Source: Telmatospirillum sp. J64-1
Lineage (GTDB): Bacteria > Pseudomonadota > Alphaproteobacteria > Rhodospirillales > Magnetospirillaceae
Direction of reading: 5' to 3'
NCBI RefSeq assembly: GCF_006980715.1
Contig: NZ_SBHN01000005.1
Location: 170,834-234,833, forward strand
DNA length: 64,000 nucleotides
Part shown: piece by piece, positions 19,595 to 28,973 of the stretch
Position numbering within the stretch: the stretch's first letter is position 1
Layout of the letters: every line of letters starts with the position of its first letter
Notes under the pieces: model-generated
The model's database searches: none
What the model saw: only the letters and a program-made list of their open reading frames with translations
Told to the model about the DNA's origin: nothing
Translations under genes and position numbers: made by a program

Positions 19595-20458
19595 ATGAGC
19601 AAAATCACGCCAGATGGGCAGGAAAGCCTGACCGCGAGGCTGCGGATGCGCTATGCGGAGCTCAGCCGCGCCGAACGCCGCCTGGCCGATGCCATTCTCG
19701 ATTGCCCGGGCGAGGTCGCCAGTTACAGCGCCACCGAACTGGCGGGCATCGCGCAAGTCAGCAAGACCACGGTGTCGCGCCTCGTGCGCAGGCTGGGCTT
19801 TCTCAATTATGAACAGGCACGGCTGGCCAGCCGCGAGGCCACCGCCTCGGGCTCGCCGCTCTATCTGCTGCGCAAGAAGGTCGGCGAGGACATCCCGCTT
19901 GCCGCCACCGCCCATTGGCAGCGCTGCATCGACAATCTGGAAGGCACCTCGCGGCTGCTGGACCAGACGGTCCTGACCGAGGCGATCGAAGCCCTGGCGA
20001 AGGCCCGGCGCATCTGGCTGGTGGGCATGCGCAACAATTACTACCTTGCCGCCTATGCCCGCTGGCAGTTCATCCAGATGCGCCCCGCCGTCCATCTTCT
20101 GCTGGCAGGGGCCGGAGAGACCCTGGCGGAAACCCTGTCGGAGCTGGACAAAGGCGACCTGCTGGTGGTGATGGGAATCCGCCGCCGCCCCGCCCTGGTC
20201 CAGCGGGTCCTGCGCCACGCGCAGGAAAGGGACATTCCCCTGCTCTATATCGGCGACGCCCATACCTCGCTGAATGCGAAGGCGCCGGTCCTGTCGCTGC
20301 TCTGCGAGACGCACAGCCTGACCGCACTCGACAACCACGTCGCCGCCTTCGGCATCATCCATCTGTTGGCCGCCGGGCTGATGGACAGGCTGGGCCCCGC
20401 CGCCAGGGAAAGAATCCGGGGCATCGAGGAATGGCACGAGGATTTGGGCGAGATGTAG
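19595..20458 (+). CDS. MurR/RpiR family transcriptional regulator
   Basis: Protein of 287 aa with an N-terminal HTH_6 domain (about residues 8-80: RMRYAELSRAERRLADAILDCPGEVASYSATELAGIAQVSKTTVSRLVRRLGFLNYEQ) and a C-terminal SIS sugar-phosphate-type domain (about 120-255: ARRIWLVGMRNNYYLAAYARW, GDLLVVMGIRR). Divergent from the amino-acid ABC importer, which it likely regulates. Members sensing amino-sugar or amino-acid metabolites are known; the effector here is unknown. Confidence 0.9.
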   Translation: MSKITPDGQESLTARLRMRYAELSRAERRLADAILDCPGEVASYSATELAGIAQVSKTTVSRLVRRLGFLNYEQARLASREATASGSPLYLLRKKVGEDIPLAATAHWQRCIDNLEGTSRLLDQTVLTEAIEALAKARRIWLVGMRNNYYLAAYARWQFIQMRPAVHLLLAGAGETLAETLSELDKGDLLVVMGIRRRPALVQRVLRHAQERDIPLLYIGDAHTSLNAKAPVLSLLCETHSLTALDNHVAAFGIIHLLAAGLMDRLGPAARERIRGIEEWHEDLGEM

Positions 20459-20622
20459 CCTGCGCCGGTCGCAGGAAGGCGAAAGGCGATCCTTAAAGGC
20501 GCGAGTTGCCGCCGGAAAGGGCTGGTGATACGAGAAATGAGGCAAAGCGGGAGCATGATCTTCACACACCCCCCGCCATTGCCCAAATGGACAGATTGCT
20601 GCCAACCAGGAGGATGACTCCG

Positions 20623-21681
20623 ATGACCGAAGCTGTTGGATATGCCGCCCAGTCCGCCACCGCACCCTTGGGCCCGTTCACCTTTGAGCGGCGCGAACCG
20701 GGCCCTCATGACGTGCAGATCGAGATCCTTTACTGCGGCATCTGCCATTCCGACCTGCACCAGGCCCGCGACGAATGGCACAACACCATCTATCCGGTGG
20801 TGCCGGGCCACGAGATCGTCGGGCGGGTGACCAAGGTCGGCGCCCATGTGAGCAAGTTCAAGGAAGGCGATCTCGCGGGCGTCGGCTGCATGGTCGATTC
20901 CTGCCGCCAATGCGCAAGCTGCCAGGAAGGGTTGGAACAATATTGCGAGAACGGCTTCGTCCCCACCTATAACGGCGAGGACAAGCATAGCGGCGGCGTC
21001 ACCTATGGCGGCTATTCCAACGTCATCGTGGTGGACGAGGCCTTCACGCTGAAGGTGTCGGAAAAGCTGAACCCGGCTGCCGTGGCCCCACTGCTTTGCG
21101 CGGGCATCACCACCTATTCGCCCCTGCGCCACTGGCGGGTCGGCAAGGGCCACAAAGTGGGCGTAGTCGGCCTCGGCGGCCTGGGCCATATGGGCATCAA
21201 GATCGCCAATGCCATGGGCGCCGATGTGGTGCTGTTCACCACCTCGCCCGGCAAGCGGGAGGATGCCCTGCGCCTGGGCGCCAAGGACGTGGTGGTGTCG
21301 AAGAACGAAGAAGAGATGGCCCGGCACGCCAACAGCTTCGACTTCATCCTCAACACCGTCGCGGCCCCCCACAACCTGGACGCCTATCTGTCCCTGCTGA
21401 AGCGCGACGGCACCATGGTCCTGGTCGGCGCCCCGGCCGAGCCCCATCCCTCGCCCAATGTCTTCAATCTCATCATGAAGCGCCGCAGCATCGCCGGATC
21501 GCTGATCGGCGGGATCGAAGAAACCCAGGAGATGCTGGATTTCTGCGCCGAGCACGGCATCACCTCGGATATCGAGCTGATCCCCATCCAGCAGATCAAC
21601 GAAGCCTACGAGCGCATGCTGAAAAGCGACGTCAAATACCGCTTCGTCATCGACATGGCTTCCTTGAAGCAGGAACAATAG
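20623..21681 (+). CDS. Zinc-dependent NAD(P) alcohol dehydrogenase (cinnamyl-ADH/YahK-like)
   Basis: Medium-chain dehydrogenase of 352 aa. Catalytic zinc: CGICHSDLH and GHEIVG. Structural zinc region: CRQCASCQEGLEQYC. Rossmann loop: GLGGLGHMGIK. The GGVTYGGYSN segment is typical of the broad-specificity aldehyde reductases of the YahK group. AGGAGG nine bases before the ATG at 20623 decides the start. It is followed after nine bases by an MDR quinone-reductase-like gene, so the two form an operon for carbonyl/aldehyde detoxification or solvent metabolism. Confidence 0.92.
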   Translation: MTEAVGYAAQSATAPLGPFTFERREPGPHDVQIEILYCGICHSDLHQARDEWHNTIYPVVPGHEIVGRVTKVGAHVSKFKEGDLAGVGCMVDSCRQCASCQEGLEQYCENGFVPTYNGEDKHSGGVTYGGYSNVIVVDEAFTLKVSEKLNPAAVAPLLCAGITTYSPLRHWRVGKGHKVGVVGLGGLGHMGIKIANAMGADVVLFTTSPGKREDALRLGAKDVVVSKNEEEMARHANSFDFILNTVAAPHNLDAYLSLLKRDGTMVLVGAPAEPHPSPNVFNLIMKRRSIAGSLIGGIEETQEMLDFCAEHGITSDIELIPIQQINEAYERMLKSDVKYRFVIDMASLKQEQ

Positions 21682-21690
21682 GAGAAGAAC

Positions 21691-22641
21691 ATGCGGGCCA
21701 TCGTTTTCGATGAGTTCGGGGGACCGGAAAAGCTCCGCCTGGCCGACATCCCCACGCCCATGCCACAGCCGAACGAAGTGCTGATCAAGCTGTCCTGCAC
21801 CAGCGTCAATCCGGTCGACTGGAAGGTCCGCAAGGGCCTTCTGAACGACCGCTTTCCCCATGCCTTTCCCCTCATTCCCGGCTGGGACGCGGCCGGTACC
21901 GTCGCCGCCCTGGGCGCGGATGTGACGGATTTCGTCGAAGGCGACAAGGTCTATGCCTATTGCCGTAAGCCGCTGATCCAGTGGGGCACCTATGCCGAAT
22001 ACGTGACCATGGCCGCCGACATGGTCGCCCCCATGCCGGCCAATTGCGATTTCGCCCAGGCGGCCACGGTGCCGCTGGTCGGGCTGACCTCGTGGCAATG
22101 CCTGTTCGATGCCGCCTCGCTGAAGGGAGGACAGTCGGTCCTGATCCATGCCGGGGCCGGAGGCGTCGGCGGCTACGCCATCCAGTTCGCCAAGGCCGCC
22201 GGTGCCCGCGTCATCACCACCGCCAGCGCCGCCAATCATGATTATGTGCGGGAACTGGGCGCGGACGCGGTCATCGACTATCGCAGCGAGAATGTCGCGG
22301 AGCGGGTGCGGGCCTGGGCGCCGGAAGGCGTGGATGTCGTCTTCGACACGATGGGCGGCGATATCCAGCGCGAAGGCTATACCCTGCTGCGGAAAGGCGG
22401 CACCCTGGTTTCGATCATCACCCCGCCCGTCCCGGAAGAGGCCGAGGCCCATGGCGTGCACGGCGCCTATGTCTTCGTCGAACCCAATGGCCGCCAGCTC
22501 CGCGAAATCGCCAGGCTGATCGAAACGGGCCAGGTCAAACCGCCGGTCTATGAGGAGATGCCGCTGGAGCAGGCGGCCGAGGCGCAAAAGCGCAACGAAA
22601 CCGGCCATGGCCGGGGGAAGATCGTCCTGCGCATTTCCTGA
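21691..22641 (+). CDS. NADP-dependent zinc-less MDR oxidoreductase
   Basis: Quinone-oxidoreductase-type medium-chain reductase, 316 aa. It lacks zinc ligands; shows PGWDAAGTVAALG, the nucleotide-binding AGAGGVGGYAIQFAKAAGARVI and DAVIDYRSENV. Nearest known groups reduce quinones, enals or enones with NADPH. Start with GGAG (aggagaagaac) before the ATG. It is translated directly after the zinc ADH (nine-base gap), suggesting joint function. Confidence 0.92.
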   Translation: MRAIVFDEFGGPEKLRLADIPTPMPQPNEVLIKLSCTSVNPVDWKVRKGLLNDRFPHAFPLIPGWDAAGTVAALGADVTDFVEGDKVYAYCRKPLIQWGTYAEYVTMAADMVAPMPANCDFAQAATVPLVGLTSWQCLFDAASLKGGQSVLIHAGAGGVGGYAIQFAKAAGARVITTASAANHDYVRELGADAVIDYRSENVAERVRAWAPEGVDVVFDTMGGDIQREGYTLLRKGGTLVSIITPPVPEEAEAHGVHGAYVFVEPNGRQLREIARLIETGQVKPPVYEEMPLEQAAEAQKRNETGHGRGKIVLRIS

Positions 22642-22765
22642 CGAAAGCGGGTCTGGCGGCCCCGGTCCTGGAACAGATCACGGCAGGAATTGTACTCCTT
22701 GCAGGGACGGGGACAGGAACACGCGGCCCAACTGCTGACGAAACCGCTTTCACCCTCACCCATCC

Positions 22766-22790
22766 GTCACCCCCGCTTTCGCGGGGTGAC
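22766..22790. repeat. Extragenic palindrome, CCCGC-TTTC-GCGGG family
   Basis: GTCACCCCCGC (22766-22776), TTTC, GCGGGGTGAC (22781-22790). One of three related dispersed palindromes in the window (others at 33658 and 63960). Confidence 0.7.
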
Positions 22791-22851
22791 GCGGGAAAAG
22801 GGCTTTGGCGGCAGTCCGCTCTCCTGTCCCTCCACTGTCAGGAGGACAAGG

Positions 22852-24021
22852 ATGAAAGCGCTGTGCTGGCATGGAAAACACGATGTGCGATACGAAACGG
22901 TGCCCGATCCGCAGATCGAGCATCCGCGCGATGCCGTCATCAAAGTCAGCTCCTGCGCCATCTGCGGCTCCGACCTGCATCTCTATGACGGCTTCATGCT
23001 GGGCATGGAATCGGGCGACATCCTGGGCCATGAATTCATGGGCGAGGTCGTCGAGGTCGGGGCTGAGAACAAGAAGCTGAAGGTCGGAGACCGCGTCGTC
23101 GTTCCCTTCACCATCTGCTGCGGCGAATGCCCGCAATGCAAGCGCGGCAACTTCTCGCTCTGCGAGCGCAGCAACCGCAACAAGGCGATGGCCGAGAAGA
23201 TGTTCGGCCACACCACCGCCGGGCTGTTCGGCTATTCCCACATCACCGGCGGCTATCCCGGCGGACAGGCGGAATATGTACGTGTTCCCTTCGCCGACGT
23301 CACGCCGGTCAAGATCCCCGACGGCCTGACCGACGAGCAGGTGCTGTTCCTGGGCGATATATTCCCCACCGGCTGGCAGGCCGCCGCGCAATGCGACATC
23401 CAGCCCGAGGATACCGTCGCCATCTGGGGCTGCGGACCGGTGGGCCAGATGGCGATCCGCAGCGCCCTTCTGCTGGGCGCCAAGCAGGTGGTCGCCATCG
23501 ACAACATTCCCGAACGCCTGACCATGGCCGAGGCGGGCGGCGCCATCACCATCAATTTCGAGCGGGAAAGCGTGCTGGAACGGCTGGGCGAGCTGACCAA
23601 GGGGCGCGGTCCGGAAAAATGCATCGACGCGGTGGGGATGGAGGCCCATGCCACCGGCCATCTCGATTCCATGATGGACCGCGCCAAGCAGGCGGTGATG
23701 CTGGAGACCGACCGTCCCCATGTACTGCGCGAGATGATCTATGTCTGCCAGCCCGGCGGCACCATTTCCATTCCCGGCGTCTATGGCGGGCTGATCGACA
23801 AGATCCCCTTCGGCGCCGCCATGAACAAGTCGCTGACCTTCCGCATGGGCCAGACCCATGTGAACCGCTGGACCGACGATCTTCTACGCCGCATCCAGGA
23901 AGGCCAGATCGATCCCTCCTTCGTCATCACCCATACCGCCGGACTGAACGAAGGCCCCGAATACTACAAGACCTTCCGCGACAAGAAGGACGGCTGCATC
24001 AAGGTCGTGCTCAAACCCTGA
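22852..24021 (+). CDS. Zinc-dependent dehydrogenase, glutathione-independent formaldehyde dehydrogenase-like
   Basis: Protein of 389 aa, long-loop zinc dehydrogenase. Catalytic zinc: [32 protein letters not shown]. Structural zinc: [18 protein letters not shown]-binding [22 protein letters not shown]. The insertion around residues 115-150 and the [23 protein letters not shown] segment fit the FdhA (Pseudomonas putida) group that oxidises formaldehyde or other aldehydes without glutathione. AGGAGG before the ATG at 22852. A small membrane-protein gene follows after 15 bases. Confidence 0.9.
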   Translation: MKALCWHGKHDVRYETVPDPQIEHPRDAVIKVSSCAICGSDLHLYDGFMLGMESGDILGHEFMGEVVEVGAENKKLKVGDRVVVPFTICCGECPQCKRGNFSLCERSNRNKAMAEKMFGHTTAGLFGYSHITGGYPGGQAEYVRVPFADVTPVKIPDGLTDEQVLFLGDIFPTGWQAAAQCDIQPEDTVAIWGCGPVGQMAIRSALLLGAKQVVAIDNIPERLTMAEAGGAITINFERESVLERLGELTKGRGPEKCIDAVGMEAHATGHLDSMMDRAKQAVMLETDRPHVLREMIYVCQPGGTISIPGVYGGLIDKIPFGAAMNKSLTFRMGQTHVNRWTDDLLRRIQEGQIDPSFVITHTAGLNEGPEYYKTFRDKKDGCIKVVLKP

Positions 24022-24036
24022 CAGAGAGGTGACGCC

Positions 24037-24543
24037 ATGGCTAATCCCGCACTCAGCACGGCCCGCGGCCTGGGCTGGTTCAGCCTTGCCATGGGCCTCG
24101 CCCAGATCGCGGCCCCACGGCAGATCGGCCGCACCCTGGGCATGGAAAAGGACAGCGAGATGATCCGCGCCTGCGGCTTCCGCGAGGTCGCCACCGGCGT
24201 CGGTATCCTGACCCAGCAGGACCCCCGTCAATGGATGTGGGGCCGGGTCGGCGGCGACATGCTCGATATCGCCGCCTTGGGAATGGGGCTGAAGAAGGAC
24301 AATCCCAAGCGCCACAACGTGGCCTGGGCCCTTGGCGCCGTCGCCCTGGTCACCGCCCTGGACCTGTCCAGCGCCCGCGGCCTCGGCAGCCAGGCCAAAC
24401 GGATGCGGCAGCGCGTGCCCGATTACAGCAGCCGCAGCGGCCTGCCCCGCCCGCCGGACCAGATGCGCGGCGCGGCGCGCGACTTCAAGCTTCCCCGCGA
24501 CATGCAGACGCCTCCCGCCATGCGCTATCCGGCGCCGAACTGA
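24037..24543 (+). CDS. Conserved hypothetical membrane protein
   Basis: Protein of 168 aa. Two or three hydrophobic helices are visible (about residues 8-28, 65-80 and 92-110: VAWALGAVALVTALDL), then a basic, Pro-rich soluble C-terminus (SRSGLPRPPDQMRGAARDFKLPRDMQTPPAMRYP). The arrangement recalls DUF4267-type proteins found beside zinc dehydrogenases, but I cannot assign a function. GAGAGG before the ATG; only 15 bases after the formaldehyde-dehydrogenase-like gene, so probably in the same operon. Confidence 0.75.
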   Translation: MANPALSTARGLGWFSLAMGLAQIAAPRQIGRTLGMEKDSEMIRACGFREVATGVGILTQQDPRQWMWGRVGGDMLDIAALGMGLKKDNPKRHNVAWALGAVALVTALDLSSARGLGSQAKRMRQRVPDYSSRSGLPRPPDQMRGAARDFKLPRDMQTPPAMRYPAPN

Positions 24544-24556
24544 TCAAGCCAGCCCG

Positions 24557-24856
24557 TCAATTGTATTCGGTTGTGACGCTGACGCTGTTGCCGCCCGGGC
24601 CCGAGCGTTCGATGCGATAGGTCGTGCCGTCTTCCGTGCGATGGCGGCGCACCTCGCGCGGGATGCGCTGGCCGTTGATGGTGACCTCGCCGTTGACCAC
24701 GCTGATGCGCTGGGCACTGCCGCTGCCGTTCTGTATGCTCGTCACGCGGCTGTGACTGCCGGTCTTGTTCTTGTCGGTATTGCCGTCTCCGGCATAGACG
24801 CTGCCGCTCGCCACCAGCAGGGCGGCCAGACAGATCAGCTCTTTTCGCTCCATCAT
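24557..24856 (-). CDS. Small exported hypothetical protein
   Basis: Protein of 99 aa with a Sec signal peptide (ELICLAALLVASGSVYAG, cleavage near residue 22). The mature part is polar: Gly/Ser/Asn-rich with a strand-like core (ISVVNGEVTINGQRIPREVRRHRTEDGTTYRIERSG). No known domain recognised. It is convergent with the preceding membrane-protein gene and divergent from the M3 peptidase. Candidate periplasmic beta protein. Confidence 0.7.
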   Translation of the reverse strand: MMERKELICLAALLVASGSVYAGDGNTDKNKTGSHSRVTSIQNGSGSAQRISVVNGEVTINGQRIPREVRRHRTEDGTTYRIERSGPGGNSVSVTTEYN

Positions 24857-25025
24857 CGCCTTTTCTCCCCTGTCCTTACCCTAGGAGCCTAGCGAAAGAG
24901 CGACCCTGCTGCATCGGAGCGTATGGCTTGCCCTTTTCGGCAGAGGCAGGGAGAGCCCCCCTGTCCCTCGTCTTGCCCTGGCTGGCGGATCGCCTACATT
25001 GGAAGCCTTCAGCATGAGGGCCCGC

Positions 25026-27065
25026 ATGACCGATAATCCTTTTTTCGAGACCTGGACCACGCCTTACGGCCTACCGCCATTCGACCACATCCGTCCCGAA
25101 CACTTCACCCCCGCCTTCGAGAGGGGCATGGAAGAACAGATCGAAGAGATCGAAGCCATCGCCGCCTCTTCGGAAGATCCCAGCTTCGCCAACACCATCG
25201 AAGCGATGGAACGTAGCGGGCGGCTGCTGGACCGCGTGTCGGGCGTCTTCTTCAATCTGACGTCGAGCAACACCAACGACGCGCTGGACGAGATCGAACG
25301 CGAGATGGCGCCGCGCTTGGCTCAGCATTACATGCGCATCGCCCTCCATCCCGGCCTCTTCGCCCGCGTCGCCGCCCTGCATGAACGGCGCGACTCCCTG
25401 AACCTGGACGAAGACCAGATGCGGCTGCTGGAACGCCGCCATCTCGGCTTCATCCGCAGCGGCGCCGCCTTGTCCGCCGAGGCCAAGCAGCGCCTGTCGC
25501 AGATTTCCGAGCGCCTGGCCAGTTTGCACACCCTGTTCGGCCAGAACGTGTTGCATGACGAGAAGGACTGGCAGCTCGTCCTGGATGAGGCCGATCTCGA
25601 CGGCCTGCCCGCCTCCCTGCGCGCTGCTGCCGCCCAGGCCGCCAAGGAACGCGGCCATGAGGGGCACTATGTCATCACGCTCGCCCGTTCCTCGGTCGAG
25701 CCCTTCCTGACCTTCTCGGCCCGGCGCGACCTGCGTCAGGCCGCCTACGAGGCCTGGACCCGGCGCGGCGGCCTTCCGGGAACGCATGACAATTCCCCGC
25801 TGATCCGCGAGATCGTCGCCCTGCGCGCCGAACAGGCCCGCCTGCTGGGCTACGAAAATTATGCCGCCTATCGCCTCGCCGATTGCATGGCCAAGGACGT
25901 GGCCTCGGTCGAGGGATTGCTGAACCAGGTCTGGGAACCGGCCAAACGAAAGGCGGCGCAGGAATGCGAGGCCCTGCAGGCTCAGGCCCGCCAGGAAGGC
26001 ATGAACGAACCCATCGCGGCCTGGGACTGGCGCTATTACGCCGAGAAGGTGCGCAAGGCGAAATACGACCTCGACGAGGCCGAGGTGAAGCCGTATTTCG
26101 TGCTCGAGAACATGATCCGTGCCGCCTTCGACACGGCGACCCGCCTGTTCGGCGTCACCTTCACCGAACGCACCGACCTGCCCGTCTATCATCCCGACGT
26201 GCGGGTCTACGAGGTCAAGGACGAGGCGGGCAAGGCGGTCGGCCTGTTCCTGCAGGACAATTTCGCCCGCTCCGGCAAGCGCTCGGGCGCCTGGATGAGC
26301 AGCTATCGCGACCAGGAAAACATGGACGGCGCAGAGGTCCTGCCGATCATCGTCAACAACAACAACATGGCCAAGGCGGAGACGACGCTGCTCAGCTTCG
26401 ACGACGCCCGGACCCTGTTCCATGAATTCGGCCACGGCCTGCATGGCCTGCTGAGCAAGGTGCGTTATCCCTCGCAATCGGGTACCTCGGTCCGCCGCGA
26501 CTTCGTGGAATTCCCCTCGCAGGTCTACGAGCACTGGCTGTCCACACCCGAGATCCTGCGCAAATACGCCCTGCACGAAACCACCGGCGAGCCGATCCCC
26601 GAGGCCCTGCTGCAACGCATCCTGGACGCCAGCACCTTCAACCAGGGCTTCGCCACGGTGGAATACACGGCCTCCGCCCTGCTCGATCTGGCCTATCATA
26701 CCCAGGCCGAACCCGATATCGCCGATATCGAGGAATTCGAGCGCGGGGTGTTGGAAAAGATCGGCATGCCCCAGGCCATCGGCCTGCGCCATCGCTCGGT
26801 GCATTTCCAGCATCTCTTCGCGGGCAGCGGCTATGCCGCCGGCTACTACGCCTATCTCTGGGCGGAAGTGCTCGATGCCGACGGCTTCGCCGCCTTCGAG
26901 GAGGCAAAGGACGTCTTCGACCCGGCCCTGGCGGCGCGGCTGAAGGACATCTATTCCGCCGGGGACACCCGTGACCCGATGGAACTCTATGTCGCCTTCC
27001 GGGGACGCGAACCCGGGGTGGCGGCCCTGCTGGAAAAGCGCGGCCTGGCCGAAGCGGCGGAATGA
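25026..27065 (+). CDS. M3 family metallopeptidase (oligopeptidase A / dipeptidyl carboxypeptidase type)
   Basis: Zinc endopeptidase of 679 aa, normal family length, no signal peptide, hence cytosolic. The active-site motif HEFGHGLHGLL carries the two zinc His and the catalytic Glu; a downstream Glu follows in RRDFVEFPSQVYEHW. N-terminal MTDNPFFETWTTPYGLPPFDHIRPEHFTPAF is characteristic of the family. It degrades oligopeptides left by larger proteases. The ATG at 25026 follows GAGGG; an upstream in-frame ATG is less likely. Confidence 0.93.
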   Translation: MTDNPFFETWTTPYGLPPFDHIRPEHFTPAFERGMEEQIEEIEAIAASSEDPSFANTIEAMERSGRLLDRVSGVFFNLTSSNTNDALDEIEREMAPRLAQHYMRIALHPGLFARVAALHERRDSLNLDEDQMRLLERRHLGFIRSGAALSAEAKQRLSQISERLASLHTLFGQNVLHDEKDWQLVLDEADLDGLPASLRAAAAQAAKERGHEGHYVITLARSSVEPFLTFSARRDLRQAAYEAWTRRGGLPGTHDNSPLIREIVALRAEQARLLGYENYAAYRLADCMAKDVASVEGLLNQVWEPAKRKAAQECEALQAQARQEGMNEPIAAWDWRYYAEKVRKAKYDLDEAEVKPYFVLENMIRAAFDTATRLFGVTFTERTDLPVYHPDVRVYEVKDEAGKAVGLFLQDNFARSGKRSGAWMSSYRDQENMDGAEVLPIIVNNNNMAKAETTLLSFDDARTLFHEFGHGLHGLLSKVRYPSQSGTSVRRDFVEFPSQVYEHWLSTPEILRKYALHETTGEPIPEALLQRILDASTFNQGFATVEYTASALLDLAYHTQAEPDIADIEEFERGVLEKIGMPQAIGLRHRSVHFQHLFAGSGYAAGYYAYLWAEVLDADGFAAFEEAKDVFDPALAARLKDIYSAGDTRDPMELYVAFRGREPGVAALLEKRGLAEAAE

Positions 27066-27124
27066 TCTTTGCCCCCGGCAGGACATAATCCTGCCGGTGG
27101 CAACAGCCTATTCCGCTTGTTCTT

Positions 27125-27164
27125 CCCGGATGTTCTACCTATCGTTTTAAAAAGAACATCCGGG
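27125..27164 (+). promoter_or_regulatory. Inverted repeat abutting ribosome site of PAS-like gene
   Basis: Perfect 12-bp arms CCCGGATGTTCT (27125-27136) and AGAACATCCGGG (27153-27164) separated by 16 bases. The right arm shares its last bases with the Shine-Dalgarno GGGAGGG (27162-27168) of the gene starting at 27173. It could be an mRNA hairpin or an operator. Confidence 0.6.
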
Positions 27165-27172
27165 AGGGAACA

Positions 27173-27481
27173 ATGGGCGGCGAGAAAGTCATCCGCTTCG
27201 ACCTTGACCAGGATTGGCGCTTCCGCAGCGCCAACGACCATATGCTCGAAGTCTTCGAACGAGACTGGGCCGAGATCGCCGGTCATTCCTTTCTCGGACT
27301 TTACCCCCAGGTCTGCGACAGCCCCCTGCACAAGGCCCTGCTCATCGTTTCCTCGGACGGCACGCCGCAGGATTTCGAAGCAATCTCGCCGGTCCTGCGC
27401 CGCCGCGTGCATTACCGGGTCAGCCCCATCGAGGATGGCGGCGTCTCCGTGCAGTTCCGGATCCTCGACCCGGAAAGCTGA
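27173..27481 (+). CDS. Small PAS-like protein
   Basis: Protein of 102 aa, soluble, no output domain. Pattern DQDWRFRSANDHMLEVFERDWAEIAGHSFLGLYPQ matches the start of PAS domains (strands A-B, then helices), and the C-terminal RRRVHYRVSPIEDGGVSVQFRIL could be strands G-I. A short free-standing PAS may act as a sensor or interaction partner. GGAGG five bases before the ATG. Solo gene between the M3 peptidase and the RTX-like gene, with a leader inverted repeat. Confidence 0.65.
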   Translation: MGGEKVIRFDLDQDWRFRSANDHMLEVFERDWAEIAGHSFLGLYPQVCDSPLHKALLIVSSDGTPQDFEAISPVLRRRVHYRVSPIEDGGVSVQFRILDPES

Positions 27482-27640
27482 CTCACGTCCCGTTCGGCCT
27501 ACCCCGCCCGCATCCCGGCTTCTTCTTTCGGGAGGGCGGCCTGCCGCACGCCCTCCTCTTCGGCTGATCCTGCAATTCGGCCGCCCAGGACACAGATGCT
27601 ATGACGTCCGGTGACCGCACCCCCGGACGGGGAGGATGCC

Positions 27641-28936
27641 ATGGCAAGTCCGATTCTGACCGATTCACAGCAACAGGCCCTCGACGACCTGCTGGACGAA
27701 TTGCCCGCCAATACCGGCCTGTTCCGGGGCGATGGCGGCGACAATACGCTGATCGGCACGGCCTCGGACGATCTGATGTGGGGCCTGGGCGGGAATGACA
27801 TCCTGGTCGGCGGGCCGGGCCGCGACCTGCTGGAAGGCGGTTCGGGAGACGACGAACTCTATGCCGGCGACCGCGCGGGCTATTATTCCATCTATGATTA
27901 CGGCGGCTATGCCGCCGCCGGGGGTGTAACGGAAGACAGCGCCGCCATCGGGGACGGCATGACGGCGGCGGCGGTCACGGCCGATGCCCCCGTTCCCGAT
28001 TCCGACGAGGCCGCCTCGCCCGAGGAAGCGGCCCTCTCCGACGAGTCCGCCCCTGTGGAGGAAGCCGCCGTCGCGGATGAGGCCGGTGCCCTGTCCTTTC
28101 CCGCCCCCTATCCGCCCTTCCATCCCGAACCCCCGCAGGACCACACGCCGGGCGACATCGTGCGCGCCGGAGCCGGGGACGACATCATCTATGTGGCCGA
28201 TGGCGATTTCGTCGATGGCGGACCGGGCAATGATTCGGTCTGGCTCTATGCCAATGCCCGCGTCGTCGATGCCAGCGACTGGATCGGCGTGGAAAACATT
28301 TTCGTCAACGAAGGGAATGTCGAGGGCGTGACCCTGACCGGCCCCGAGACCGGCACCCGCCTTTCCGGCGGCCTCGGCTCCGACCGTATCGAGGGCGGAG
28401 ACGGCGACGACGTGATCATGGGCGGCCCTTGGGAACAGGAAGACGGCGGTGCCGACGAATTATACGGCAATGGCGGCGACGATCTTTTCCTGCTGCCTTC
28501 GGGCCCGGTCTCGGACACCATCATCGACGGCGGCGAGGGCTATGACACCCTCCGCTTTCCCATGTCCTGGCAGCGCATCAGCAACAACGACCTGCGTCAT
28601 ACCGAACTGCGCGACATCGAACGCATCGAGGCGGGTGACGACACCAACCATCTGTGGCTGGATGCCGCCCGCATCGGCGGACTGGACGAGGTGATCATCG
28701 ACCTGGGCGGCGAGACGCGCGGCCCCGACGGCGAGGACACCCTGCACCTGCTCTACGATTCCACCTCCGGCGAGGAGGCCGAATGGGACGAGACCGCCGG
28801 CACCCTGACCGTCACCAGTGAAGACGGCTCGGCCCTCTTCACCTTGGCCGATGTGGAACGCCTGGTCCTGCACGATACCGGCGGTTCCCTCAGCAGCGCC
28901 GATTGGGACACGACAGGCTATGACCTGATGGGATGA
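27641..28936 (+). CDS. RTX-like calcium-binding repeat protein
   Basis: Very acidic protein of 431 aa. The N-terminal third has hemolysin-type nonapeptide repeats (GGDGDNTLIG, GLGGNDILVGGPGRDLLEGGSGDDELYAGD, about residues 27-85). An Ala/Asp/Glu-rich spacer (about 105-180) follows, then further repeats (GAGDDIIYVADGDFVDGGPGNDS; GGLGSDRIEGGDGDDVIMGG). Such repeats fold into Ca2+-binding beta rolls in type I-secreted proteins. No N-terminal signal peptide is seen, consistent with a C-terminal signal, but no type I secretion genes lie in the window. Enzymatic domain not recognised. GGAGG precedes the ATG at 27641. Confidence 0.85.
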   Translation: MASPILTDSQQQALDDLLDELPANTGLFRGDGGDNTLIGTASDDLMWGLGGNDILVGGPGRDLLEGGSGDDELYAGDRAGYYSIYDYGGYAAAGGVTEDSAAIGDGMTAAAVTADAPVPDSDEAASPEEAALSDESAPVEEAAVADEAGALSFPAPYPPFHPEPPQDHTPGDIVRAGAGDDIIYVADGDFVDGGPGNDSVWLYANARVVDASDWIGVENIFVNEGNVEGVTLTGPETGTRLSGGLGSDRIEGGDGDDVIMGGPWEQEDGGADELYGNGGDDLFLLPSGPVSDTIIDGGEGYDTLRFPMSWQRISNNDLRHTELRDIERIEAGDDTNHLWLDAARIGGLDEVIIDLGGETRGPDGEDTLHLLYDSTSGEEAEWDETAGTLTVTSEDGSALFTLADVERLVLHDTGGSLSSADWDTTGYDLMG

Positions 28937-28973
28937 GGCCCTGTAGGGTGGGTGGCAGGGCTAGCGCTGCCCT

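Noticed and set aside
22711..22740. GGAAC followed after 18 bases by CGAAAC upstream of the formaldehyde-dehydrogenase-like gene
   Set aside because: The -10 element lacks GTT, so it does not meet the EcfG consensus.
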